The position numbers and the translations under genes were made by a program. Under the pieces are notes generated by a model. That model was not told the DNA's origin, did no database searches, and saw nothing but the letters and a program-made list of their open reading frames with translations. A stretch of 64,000 bases of DNA. Source: Dyella humicola (lineage in GTDB: Bacteria > Pseudomonadota > Gammaproteobacteria > Xanthomonadales > Rhodanobacteraceae). This document shows positions 31,004-38,957 of this stretch, piece by piece (the first letter of the stretch is position 1; each line of letters starts with the position of its first letter). The stretch is from contig NZ_JAPDPC010000001.1 in NCBI RefSeq assembly GCF_026283945.1, positions 434,001 to 498,000 on the forward strand, given 5' to 3'.

Positions 31004-31429
31004 ATGCAACAAAGGACCAACCGCCGACTTAGCACGGCACGCGGCTTCACCCTGCTCGAAATGCTGGCGGTGATCGTGCTGATCGGCATCATCGGCGCCG
31101 TGGTGGTGACCCAGGTGGGCAAGAACGTCGATAAGGGCAAGTACGGCGCGGGCAAGGCGCAACTCACCACGCTCAGCCAGAAGATCGAGAACTACGCGCT
31201 CGACAACGGCGCGCCACCGAAGCAACTGCAGGACCTGCTGGTGAAGCCGGCGAATGCGCGCAACTGGCAGGGCCCTTATTCGAAGGAGTCTGAACTGCAC
31301 GATCCGTGGGGTCACGACTTTGGCTACAAGTACCCGGGCGACCATGGCAGTTTTGACCTGATTTTCTACGGTCAGGACGGACAGCCTGGCGGCGACGGCT
31401 ATAACGCGGACGTGGGTAACTGGCAGTAA
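31004..31429 (+). CDS. gspG: Major pseudopilin GspG (XpsG)
   Basis: A 141-residue type IV pilin-like protein. The prepilin peptidase site is RG-FTLLEMLAVIVLIGIIG with Glu at +5, followed by the hydrophobic helix. The C-terminal domain carries the calcium-binding region DPWGHDFGYKYPGDHG, typical of GspG. It builds the pseudopilus piston. The start is taken at ATG 31004 (MQQRTNRR) with GAGG upstream; a TTG at 30953 would add 17 residues. Confidence 0.95.
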   Translation: MQQRTNRRLSTARGFTLLEMLAVIVLIGIIGAVVVTQVGKNVDKGKYGAGKAQLTTLSQKIENYALDNGAPPKQLQDLLVKPANARNWQGPYSKESELHDPWGHDFGYKYPGDHGSFDLIFYGQDGQPGGDGYNADVGNWQ

Positions 31430-31980
31430 TGATGGCGGTAGGGGACATGAGGCAACGAAAGGCGAGCGGCATGGCCGCCCGTCGTCGTTTGTCGCGTGCC
31501 TCTTCGCGCGGACCGCGCGCTCGCCACGCATCACGCGCGGCCGGTTTCACCTTGCTGGAAATGCTGGCGGTAATCTTGCTGATCGGGATCGCCGCCGCCG
31601 CCGTTGCGGTGTCGGTGACGCAGGGCCTGGCGAGTGCGCGCGTGAGTGCGGCGAGTGGGGAATTGGCGGCAGCCTTGCGGGCGACGCGCGCGCAGGCCAT
31701 CGTGCATGGCGAAGAGCGCAGTTTCGATGTGGACACACGCGCCAATACCTACCGGCCCGCCGGTGGCGAAGTGGTGCGTTTGCCATCGGGCATGCGTGTC
31801 GGCATCACCAGCGCGCAGGAAGACCAGGTCAATGCCACTACCGGGCGCATCCGGTTTTTTCCGGATGGCAGTTCTACAGGTGGTCACGTCACGCTGCAGC
31901 GTGAGCGTCGACGCTGGCAAGTCAACGTGTCCTGGTTGACCGGCGCCGTCAGCGTGGCCGATACGAGCGCGAAGCTATGA
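31429..31980 (+). CDS. gspH: Minor pseudopilin GspH (XpsH)
   Basis: A 183-residue pseudopilin with a long basic leader and cleavage site AG-FTLLEMLAVILLIGI. The helix is followed by SGELAAALRATRAQAIVHGE, the conserved GspH/FimT segment. It is thought to link the tip complex to the GspG shaft. The start codon shares a base with the gspG stop (TAATG). ATG 31447 (MRQRKASG), preceded by GGGGA, is an alternative start. Confidence 0.92.
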   Translation: MMAVGDMRQRKASGMAARRRLSRASSRGPRARHASRAAGFTLLEMLAVILLIGIAAAAVAVSVTQGLASARVSAASGELAAALRATRAQAIVHGEERSFDVDTRANTYRPAGGEVVRLPSGMRVGITSAQEDQVNATTGRIRFFPDGSSTGGHVTLQRERRRWQVNVSWLTGAVSVADTSAKL

Positions 31981-32378
31981 AACGGCGGGTGCGCGGCTTC
32001 AGCCTGCTGGAAGTGATCGCGGCAATCCTGCTGCTGGCGATCGCATTTACCGCACTGATGAAAGTGGCAGGTGGTTCGATCAGCCTTGCACGCAATGCCG
32101 CTGATCACAGCGAGGCGGCGTTGTGGGCGCGAAGTCGGCTCGACACGGTGGATATTGACACGCCATTGCGGCTCGGCAGCAGCGATGGTCGCTTCGATGA
32201 GCGCTATCGCTGGCATCTGGTGGTAACGCCATGGAGCCCCGGCCAAGTCGACCCGAATGCGCAACTGCGCATGGTCAAGCTCGATCTCGACGTGTTCTGG
32301 GGCAGTCGTCCGCGTGAGCGCTCTGCGCATTTCAGCACGCTGCGCGTGTTGACTCCTCCAGCGGCGAATGCACCATGA
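31977..32378 (+). CDS. gspI: Minor pseudopilin GspI (XpsI)
   Basis: A 133-residue pseudopilin with a short leader (MKRRVRG) and cleavage at G-FSLLEVIAAILLLAIAFTAL. It is a nucleator of the GspI-J-K tip complex. The segment AALWARSRLDTV after the helix is typical of the family. It overlaps gspH by ATGA and gspJ likewise. Confidence 0.92.
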   Translation: MKRRVRGFSLLEVIAAILLLAIAFTALMKVAGGSISLARNAADHSEAALWARSRLDTVDIDTPLRLGSSDGRFDERYRWHLVVTPWSPGQVDPNAQLRMVKLDLDVFWGSRPRERSAHFSTLRVLTPPAANAP

Positions 32379-33073
32379 GGCCGGCAGCAAGCGCCGCAGG
32401 CGCACGGCAGCAAGGCGCTCGCGGCTTTACGCTGCTGGAAGTGCTGGGTGCGCTCGCCTTGCTGGCGCTCCTGTTATTGGGCGTGTATTCGGGCGTGCGC
32501 ACGGCAACGCAGACGGTGCGTTCCGGCGAAGCAGCCATCAGCCGCCTGGACGAGGTGCGCTCCGCCCAGCAATTCCTGCGCCGTGAGCTGGCGCAAGCAC
32601 GTGCGGTACCGCTGGCGAAGGCCAGCAACGGCGACCCGATCTATTTCAGCGGCGATGAGCACGAAATGCGTTTCGTGGCGTCCTTGCCGGGCTATCTCGG
32701 CAAGCTCGGGCCGCAGTTGCAACAGCTGAAGCTGGTGCCCAATGGCAAGGGCGGTTCGCGTCTGGAGGCCAGTTTTGCGCTGATGCCGCCCGACGGCAGT
32801 GCGCCCCGTCCGTTGAGCGAGCCAGAAGTGCTGGTGGACGATATCCGTGGCGGCAGCTTCAGCTATCGCGCGCCCGACACGGCGCAAGCCAAGGGTGATT
32901 GGCGCAAACACTGGGACGATAGCCGCGTGATGCCGCGCATCGTGCGCATCGCCCTGACGCTGGATGGCGCCAGCTCGTGGCCGTTGCTGGAGGCTCCGTT
33001 GCGGGTCGATCCCACGGCCACCCAGGGCCAGGTGAACCTGCTGCAAGGCCTGCAGCCGCGGAGTCTCCAGTGA
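32375..33073 (+). CDS. gspJ: Minor pseudopilin GspJ (XpsJ)
   Basis: A 232-residue pseudopilin. The site is RG-FTLLEVLGALALLALLLL, followed by SRLDEVRSAQQFLRRELAQA, the conserved post-helix segment of GspJ. It pairs with GspI and GspK at the pseudopilus tip. It overlaps both neighbours by four bases. Confidence 0.92.
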   Translation: MRPAASAAGARQQGARGFTLLEVLGALALLALLLLGVYSGVRTATQTVRSGEAAISRLDEVRSAQQFLRRELAQARAVPLAKASNGDPIYFSGDEHEMRFVASLPGYLGKLGPQLQQLKLVPNGKGGSRLEASFALMPPDGSAPRPLSEPEVLVDDIRGGSFSYRAPDTAQAKGDWRKHWDDSRVMPRIVRIALTLDGASSWPLLEAPLRVDPTATQGQVNLLQGLQPRSLQ

Positions 33074-33948
33074 GGCGCGCCGTCATGGTCCATGCTCGGG
33101 CGCAGCGGGGCGTAGCCCTGCTGGTCGTGCTTTGGGCGTGCACGCTGCTGGCGATCCTGCTGGGCGGCTACGCCATGCTTGCGCGCACCGAAGGCTTGCA
33201 GGCGCGCTACATGTTCGCGCAGACCCAGGCGCATTACGCCGCCGAGGCCGGCTTGATGCGCGCCATCTACGCCATGCAGGATCCGCAGCAAGAGCAGCGC
33301 TGGATAGCCGATGGCCGCGTTTATCCGTTCGTGTTCGATGGCGCGAACGTCAGCGTCAGCGTGATCGACGAAAGCGGCAAGGTGGATCTCAACGCGGCCT
33401 CGCCGGATGTCTTGCAGAATCTCTTTCGCCTCGCCGGCATGCCGGATGCCAAAGCGCTGGATCTTGCGAAAAACGTGGTGGACTGGCGCAGCTTCGCCAT
33501 GACCCCGGCCGGCGCTGGCCTCAACTCGTCGGCTTATGCGATGGCCGGCCGCGACTACGGCCCGCGGCATGGGCCCTTTGCCAGCGTGGAAGAACTGCAA
33601 ATGGTGCTGGGCATGGATCCGGCGGTCTACCGTACGGTAGCGCCGCAGCTGACGCTTTGGTCAGGCCGGCCCAGCCCCGATCCCGCCAAGGCACAGGCGC
33701 TGGCGCTGGCTGCGACGCCTCCCGGCATGAGCCTGCAACAGGCGGATGCGATGGTGGCGGCGAGACTGGCCACACAAGCGCAGCCGGGCCTAGTAGTCAG
33801 TCAGGGAGTAACGCATAGTATTCGTTCGGAGGCTACGCTGGCCGACGGTACGCGCGCGATCCTTCGCGCCACAGTGCGTTTGCAAGTAGCTCGCAACGGC
33901 ACCATGCCGTATGCGGTGCTGCGTTGGCAGGAGGGTGACGGGGAATGA
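33070..33948 (+). CDS. gspK: Tip pseudopilin GspK (XpsK)
   Basis: A 292-residue protein. The N-terminus RG-VALLVVLWACTLLAILL lacks the Glu5 of other pseudopilins, as expected for GspK at the tip. The large alpha-helical insertion domain includes DESGKVDLNAAS, a helix-hairpin-helix-like motif diagnostic for the family. The start is GTG 33070, overlapping the gspJ stop; ATG 33085 (MVHARAQRG) is possible and leaves a shorter leader. Confidence 0.92.
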   Translation: MRRAVMVHARAQRGVALLVVLWACTLLAILLGGYAMLARTEGLQARYMFAQTQAHYAAEAGLMRAIYAMQDPQQEQRWIADGRVYPFVFDGANVSVSVIDESGKVDLNAASPDVLQNLFRLAGMPDAKALDLAKNVVDWRSFAMTPAGAGLNSSAYAMAGRDYGPRHGPFASVEELQMVLGMDPAVYRTVAPQLTLWSGRPSPDPAKAQALALAATPPGMSLQQADAMVAARLATQAQPGLVVSQGVTHSIRSEATLADGTRAILRATVRLQVARNGTMPYAVLRWQEGDGE

Positions 33949-35108
33949 GTTCGGCAACGCAGCCGCTGCGATCGCAGCTCGATCGCGCACGTCGCGCGTG
34001 GCGCGCATCGCCACTGCCACGCTTTTTTGCGTGGTGGGGTGGCGAGCTCATGGCCTTGCTGCCACATCGCTGGCGGGTGATGTTTGGCAGCGGCCCGAGC
34101 TGGTACCTGTTGAAGCCGGCGGGCGATGACTGGCAACTGTTTCGCGCCGGTCGCGCCGACCTGCCCGCGCAATGGAGCAGCCAGCTCGATGCGGCCGACC
34201 AGCAGGTGGCCTTCGCCGATGCCGTGCGTGGCGTCGATAGTGAAGACTTGCGCGTGGCGTTGTGCTTGACGCCTGCCGAGGTACTGCGTCCCCGCCTAAC
34301 CCTGCCACTGGCGGCGCGCGACAGCCTGCAGCAGATAGGCGCTTTCGAAATGGACCGCCAGACGCCGTTCCGCGCCGAGCAGGTGCGCTACGACGTGCGC
34401 GAGTTGAATGGTCCCGCGCCGGCTGGTCGCTTCGCGGCGGAACTTGTGGCTGTGCCGCGGGCTACGCTGGATCCCCTGCTTGCGCGACTGGCTACCTCGG
34501 GGCTGCAGGTCGATGCCGTGGACGTCGCCGTCGAGCAGGATCGGCTCGGCGTCAACCTCTTGCCGGCGGAACTGACGCCACGTCGCCAGCATCCGCGCCA
34601 GCGACTGAACCTCGCTTTGGGCGCGGCCGCGATCCTGCTGCTGGTGCTGGCCTTGATGCAGTATGTGCACAACCGCGAAAGCGCATTGGCGCAGATGCGC
34701 ACCGAAGTAGAAGGCATGCGTGCCGACGCGCAGCAAGTAGCCGCGCTGCGCCAGCAACTGCAGGACAACGCCGGTGCTGCCGGCTTTCTGGCCCAGCGCA
34801 AGGCGCGTACAGTGTCCGCGCTGGCCGTGCTGCAGGACATCAGTCAACGCCTGCCGACCACGGCGTGGCTGGAGCGCCTGAGCATCGATAACAGCGGCCA
34901 GGTCGGCTTCCAGGGACAAAGCCCGCAGGCCGCGCGTCTCGTCGATGCGCTGAAGGGCTCAACCGTACTGACCGACGCCAATTTCCAGGGCACCATCCAG
35001 GTCGATCCGTCGACGGGGAAAGAACGCTTCTACATGGTCGCGCAACTGCGCAAGAACACGGAGCCGAAGCCCAAGGCCCCGCCTGCCGCGATGGGAGGCG
35101 CACCATGA
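33945..35108 (+). CDS. gspL: Type II secretion platform protein GspL (XpsL)
   Basis: A 387-residue bitopic protein. The cytoplasmic actin-like domain (about 1-220) binds GspE; a single membrane helix follows (LNLALGAAAILLLVLALMQYV, about 225-245), then a coiled coil and a periplasmic ferredoxin-like domain with the PilN signature (ISQRLPTTAWLERLSID). The Pro/Lys-rich tail is unusual but small. It overlaps gspK and gspM by ATGA. Confidence 0.9.
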   Translation: MSSATQPLRSQLDRARRAWRASPLPRFFAWWGGELMALLPHRWRVMFGSGPSWYLLKPAGDDWQLFRAGRADLPAQWSSQLDAADQQVAFADAVRGVDSEDLRVALCLTPAEVLRPRLTLPLAARDSLQQIGAFEMDRQTPFRAEQVRYDVRELNGPAPAGRFAAELVAVPRATLDPLLARLATSGLQVDAVDVAVEQDRLGVNLLPAELTPRRQHPRQRLNLALGAAAILLLVLALMQYVHNRESALAQMRTEVEGMRADAQQVAALRQQLQDNAGAAGFLAQRKARTVSALAVLQDISQRLPTTAWLERLSIDNSGQVGFQGQSPQAARLVDALKGSTVLTDANFQGTIQVDPSTGKERFYMVAQLRKNTEPKPKAPPAAMGGAP

Positions 35109-35734
35109 AGCTGGACGCATTGAAACCGCGCGAAAGCCGCATCGCAGCCATCGTGCTGTTGTTGCTGGTGCTGGTCATCGGTTACTTCGCGCTACTGCAC
35201 TGGTGGTTCGTTGCACCGCTGCAATCCGTTCACGCGGAGATGAACGATCTGCGCGATACGCATGCGCGTTTCGCCGCGGCCATCGCGGAAAAGCCGCTGC
35301 TGCAGAAGCGTATCGCTGCCATGGGCGCAGGGCAGGCGGCGAGCCATGCTTTCCTGCCCGAGGATGATCCGAACGCTGCTGCCGCCGGACTCATGCAACG
35401 CGTCGTCGATGCCGTCGCCCAGCATCCGCAGAGCGGCGCTTGCGACGTCACGCAGAAGATGCCGGTGCCCAATCCTCCCTCTGCGCCCGATGAGCCTTAT
35501 CGCAAAGTGGCCGTAAGCATCAGCCTGCGTTGCGAAGTGCAGCCGCTGGCCGAAACGCTGCACGACCTGGAACAGGGTTCGCCCTATCTGTTCGTGGATG
35601 ACCTGAGCATTTATCGCAATCCCGTCGCCGCCCAGCAACAGGTGGGGGCGCCATTGGAAGTGCAGTTCACCCTGTCCGGTTATGTGCGTCAGCCGCGCAA
35701 TGCGGGTGGCGATATGCAGGGAGAGGCTCAATGA
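35105..35734 (+). CDS. gspM: Type II secretion protein GspM (XpsM)
   Basis: A 209-residue bitopic protein with a membrane helix near the N-terminus (AAIVLLLLVLVIGYFALLHWW) and a periplasmic region. The segments MQRVVDAVAQHPQSGACDV and LRCEVQPLAETLHDLE correspond to the GspM ferredoxin-like domain of the Xanthomonas type. It stabilises GspL. Two cysteines in the periplasmic part may be disulfide-bonded. Confidence 0.85.
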   Translation: MKLDALKPRESRIAAIVLLLLVLVIGYFALLHWWFVAPLQSVHAEMNDLRDTHARFAAAIAEKPLLQKRIAAMGAGQAASHAFLPEDDPNAAAAGLMQRVVDAVAQHPQSGACDVTQKMPVPNPPSAPDEPYRKVAVSISLRCEVQPLAETLHDLEQGSPYLFVDDLSIYRNPVAAQQQVGAPLEVQFTLSGYVRQPRNAGGDMQGEAQ

Positions 35735-36468
35735 ACGCCGAGGCACAGCGCCGTCTGACACCCGTGCTTGGTGGTCTGGCCGCCACGTTCGGCTTGCTGT
35801 TGTTGCTGTTGCTTGCCGGCATGGGCCGCCACGTACATTGGGGAGCGACTCGGCCGGTGGCGCCGCTGCCCGAGGTGCATGACAAGGGCTTGCCGCCGCC
35901 GGTGCCGCTGGAGCAGTTCGCGGCCGTGTGGACACAGCCGCTATTCAATGCCGATCGCAAGCCGGCCATGCGCGCCGCCAGTGGCAGCGCGAGCCTGGGC
36001 GATATGCAGCTTACTGGCATCATCCTCACGCCTGCGCTGCACATGGCCTTGCTGCGCGACAAGAGTGGCGAACACGAAGTGCGCGTGCGCGAGGGCGACA
36101 CCTTGCCGGACGGCAGCTGGCGCCTGGCCGAGCTCAAGCCGCGTGCGGCGATCTTCGAATCGGCCAGTGGCCGCACCGAACTCGGTCTGCCCGCCGGCGC
36201 ACCCATCGACATGCCCAAGAGCGCCACCATGGCCAACGGCATGGCGCCCACACCTGCGCCACCCACGGCACCCATGCCAGCGGGTGCGGTGCGCATGATG
36301 ACCGGCCCTGTGGCGCCGGCACCCAGCACATCTCTGCCGAATGCGAATATGCCAGGCATGCCGCAAACCAACGCGGATACGCAATCGGATCGCATCCGTC
36401 AGCTTAAAGAAGCCATCCAGAAGCGTCGCGCCGAACAGTCGGCAGCGCCCTCCGAAGGAGCACATTGA
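35731..36468 (+). CDS. XpsN-type T2SS component with GspC-like homology region
   Basis: A 245-residue protein. One N-terminal helix (GLLLLLLLAG) is followed by PLEQFAAVWTQPLFNADRKPA and SLGDMQLTGIILTPALHMALLRD, which match the HR domain of GspC-type proteins; the C-terminal half is Pro/Ala/Met-rich and ends in a charged coil. In Xanthomonas this position is occupied by xpsN, whose product connects the inner-membrane platform to the secretin; no separate gspC exists in the cluster. I infer the same role here. Confidence 0.85.
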   Translation: MNAEAQRRLTPVLGGLAATFGLLLLLLLAGMGRHVHWGATRPVAPLPEVHDKGLPPPVPLEQFAAVWTQPLFNADRKPAMRAASGSASLGDMQLTGIILTPALHMALLRDKSGEHEVRVREGDTLPDGSWRLAELKPRAAIFESASGRTELGLPAGAPIDMPKSATMANGMAPTPAPPTAPMPAGAVRMMTGPVAPAPSTSLPNANMPGMPQTNADTQSDRIRQLKEAIQKRRAEQSAAPSEGAH

Positions 36469-38838
36469 ATGTTCACCACGCGCACGTCGCGGATTCGCCG
36501 CATCGGTACGCTCACTTTGGCTATCTGGCTAAGCGGTTGCCAGACCTTGCCGCAACCACACGATGACGGCGCGCTGCAGCGCGAGGCCATGGCCGGCACC
36601 GAGAATCCTGTACCGGCCCAGCTGCCTCTCAAGTCGAGTGGGCAACCGCAGGACCAGCACGCCGCCTTGGAGCCGAAGCTGCGCAGCGGTACGGGCAAGT
36701 TCGTGCAGGCGACCGGATTGGCGCAACCCCGTGAGGTGGCCAGCGGTGAAGGCGCGGTGACGTTCAACTTCGAGAACCAGCCAGTTCAGGCGGTGGTCAA
36801 GGCCATCCTGGGCGACCTGCTCAAGCAAAACTACACCATCGTGCCGGGCGTGCAGGGCAACATCTCGTTCTCCACTTCCCAGCCGGTGGACAGCAGTCAG
36901 GCGCTGCCGATCCTGGAAACCCTGTTGTCGTGGACCGGCAATTCGCTGGTGCAGCGCGAAGGCCGCTATATCGTGATGCCGTCGAAGGACGCGGTGGCCG
37001 GCAACCTGGTGCCCAGTCTCGGCGCCGTCGCGCCGTCGGCGGGATTGCAGGCGCGCCTGTTCCCGCTGCGCTACATCTCGGCCACCGAGATGCAGAAGTT
37101 GATCAAGCCATTTGCGCGCGCCGACTCCGTGTTGCTGGTTGATTCGTCGCGCAACCTCATCGTGCTGTCCGGTACACCGCAGGAATTGGAGAACTATCAG
37201 CGCACCGTGCAGACCTTCGACGTGGACTGGCTGCGCGGGATGTCGGTCGGCGTGTTCAGCCTACAGCGCGCCAATGTCAGTGAACTGATGCCCCAGCTCG
37301 ACCAGATGTTCGGCCCCAAGGGCGATACGCCGCTGGCCGGCATGCTGCGTTTCATCCCGATCGAACGCACCAACGCGCTGGTGGTGATCAGCACCCAGCC
37401 GACATATCTGAGGGAAGTAGGCGACTGGATCGCCAAGATCGATCACGGCGGCGGCAACGAGCCGGACCTGTACGTCTATGACGTGCGCAATATCAAGGCC
37501 TCGGATCTCGCGCAGTACCTGGCGCAGATCTATACCAATGGTGCCGCGAATAACAGCGGCGGCAAGGTCGGCCCGGGCCTCAACGAAGGCACGCTTGGGA
37601 ATAGCGGGAACGCCTACGGTTCTGGCAGCGGCATGGGCAGTACGGCAGGCAGCTTCGGCAGCAGCACCACCGGCGGACTTGGCAACTCCACGGGCGGGCT
37701 CAGCACCCACGGCGACCTCGGTACGACCAGCGGCGGTCTGGGTGGCAATACGGGGACTGGCGGCGGCACTACGGGCGGCAGCGCCTTTGGCAGCACGGGT
37801 GGGGTGTTTGGCAACAGCAACAACGCCAACAACAATCAGGGCGCCCAGCAATACAGCTCCGAGGACGGCAGCATCCGTATCAGCTCGGTCGATGCCAACA
37901 ATCAGCTGATGGTGCGTGCGCGCCCTTCGCAGTGGGGGGAAATCGAGCAGGCCATCAAGAAGCTGGATAACGTGCCGCTGCAGGTGCAGATCGAGATGCG
38001 CATCCTGGAAGTGGACCTCTCCGGCCAGTTCCAGTTCGGCGTGCAGTGGTACTTGCAAGGCCTGGCCGGCGGCACCAACAACGGTGACGGCACCTTTACG
38101 CCGGGCACCCCCAGCAACCCGCGGCAAATTGGCCTGGGTCAGGGCGGCAACACCTACAACCCTGGCTCCAGCACCTCGCCGGGCGATGCGCTGTTCTACT
38201 CGTTCGTCAACAAGAACTTCCAGGTCGCGCTGCGCGCGCTGGAAGTCAACGGCAATACCAAGACGTTGTCCGCGCCGTCGATGGTGGTACTAAACAACCA
38301 GATTGCGCATATCCAGGTCGGCAACCAGATACCGGTCAACCAGACCTCGATCATTCCCGGCCTGGGCTCGACCACGACGACTTCAACCGCGAGCAGCGTC
38401 ACCTACCTGCCGACCGGTGTCATTCTGGACGTGCAGCCGCGCGTCAATCCGGGCGGCCTGGTGTATCTCACGGTCCAGCAGCAGGTCAGCAACACGGTAG
38501 GCATAGCCAACCTGCAGGGCAACTACACCATCCAGCAACGCGCGGTGGGCACCCAGATTGCCGTGCAAAGCGGTCAGACCGTGTTGCTTGGTGGCTTGAT
38601 CCAGCAAAACGAAGACAATACGAACACGGGTATTCCCGGGCTCAATCAAATTCCGTTCCTTGGTCGATTGTTTGGTACGACCAGCCGCAACCGCACGCGC
38701 ACCGAGCTGATCGTGTTGATAACGCCGCGGGTGATCACCAACAGCGAAGACGCCAAGCAGGTGACCGACGAATACCAGCGCAAGTTCGAATCGCTGGCGC
38801 CGCTGCGGACGATGCCGACCACGACGACTCAACACTGA
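36469..38838 (+). CDS. gspD: Type II secretion outer-membrane secretin GspD (XpsD), lipoprotein
   Basis: A 789-residue secretin forming the outer-membrane gate. Lipobox LSGC puts the lipidated Cys at residue 24, as in XpsD, making a pilotin unnecessary. N0 (about 95-170), N1 and N2 repeats are recognisable (ALVVISTQP, LIVLSGTPQ). N3 is interrupted by a Gly/Ser/Thr-rich insert of about 100 residues (361-465). The C-terminal secretin domain carries SAPSMVVLNNQIAHIQVG, VNPGGLVYLTVQQQVS and IPFLGRLFGTTSRNRTRTELIVLI. Last gene of the operon; a half palindromic element follows. Confidence 0.96.
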   Translation: MFTTRTSRIRRIGTLTLAIWLSGCQTLPQPHDDGALQREAMAGTENPVPAQLPLKSSGQPQDQHAALEPKLRSGTGKFVQATGLAQPREVASGEGAVTFNFENQPVQAVVKAILGDLLKQNYTIVPGVQGNISFSTSQPVDSSQALPILETLLSWTGNSLVQREGRYIVMPSKDAVAGNLVPSLGAVAPSAGLQARLFPLRYISATEMQKLIKPFARADSVLLVDSSRNLIVLSGTPQELENYQRTVQTFDVDWLRGMSVGVFSLQRANVSELMPQLDQMFGPKGDTPLAGMLRFIPIERTNALVVISTQPTYLREVGDWIAKIDHGGGNEPDLYVYDVRNIKASDLAQYLAQIYTNGAANNSGGKVGPGLNEGTLGNSGNAYGSGSGMGSTAGSFGSSTTGGLGNSTGGLSTHGDLGTTSGGLGGNTGTGGGTTGGSAFGSTGGVFGNSNNANNNQGAQQYSSEDGSIRISSVDANNQLMVRARPSQWGEIEQAIKKLDNVPLQVQIEMRILEVDLSGQFQFGVQWYLQGLAGGTNNGDGTFTPGTPSNPRQIGLGQGGNTYNPGSSTSPGDALFYSFVNKNFQVALRALEVNGNTKTLSAPSMVVLNNQIAHIQVGNQIPVNQTSIIPGLGSTTTTSTASSVTYLPTGVILDVQPRVNPGGLVYLTVQQQVSNTVGIANLQGNYTIQQRAVGTQIAVQSGQTVLLGGLIQQNEDNTNTGIPGLNQIPFLGRLFGTTSRNRTRTELIVLITPRVITNSEDAKQVTDEYQRKFESLAPLRTMPTTTTQH

Positions 38839-38846
38839 GTCGTCAC

Positions 38847-38924
38847 TCCTTCTCCCTTTCAGGTGACCCGACGGTCGTCCCTGCGGGGGAGTGGGTTGGG
38901 GTGGGTGGCCGGCGCTCGCGATAA
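38847..38924. repeat. Half element of family A after gspD
   Basis: The sequence around 38891-38925 (GGTTGGGGTGGGTGGCCGGC then GCTCGCGATAAC) matches the left arm of the element at 7018-7050, preceded by a degenerate CTCCC...GGGGGAG pair. No complementary right arm is present, so this is a solo half, unlikely to form the long hairpin. It separates gspD from hrpB. Confidence 0.55.
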
Positions 38925-38957
38925 CGTCAATAGAGGGTAAACAGCCGCCCCACTATC

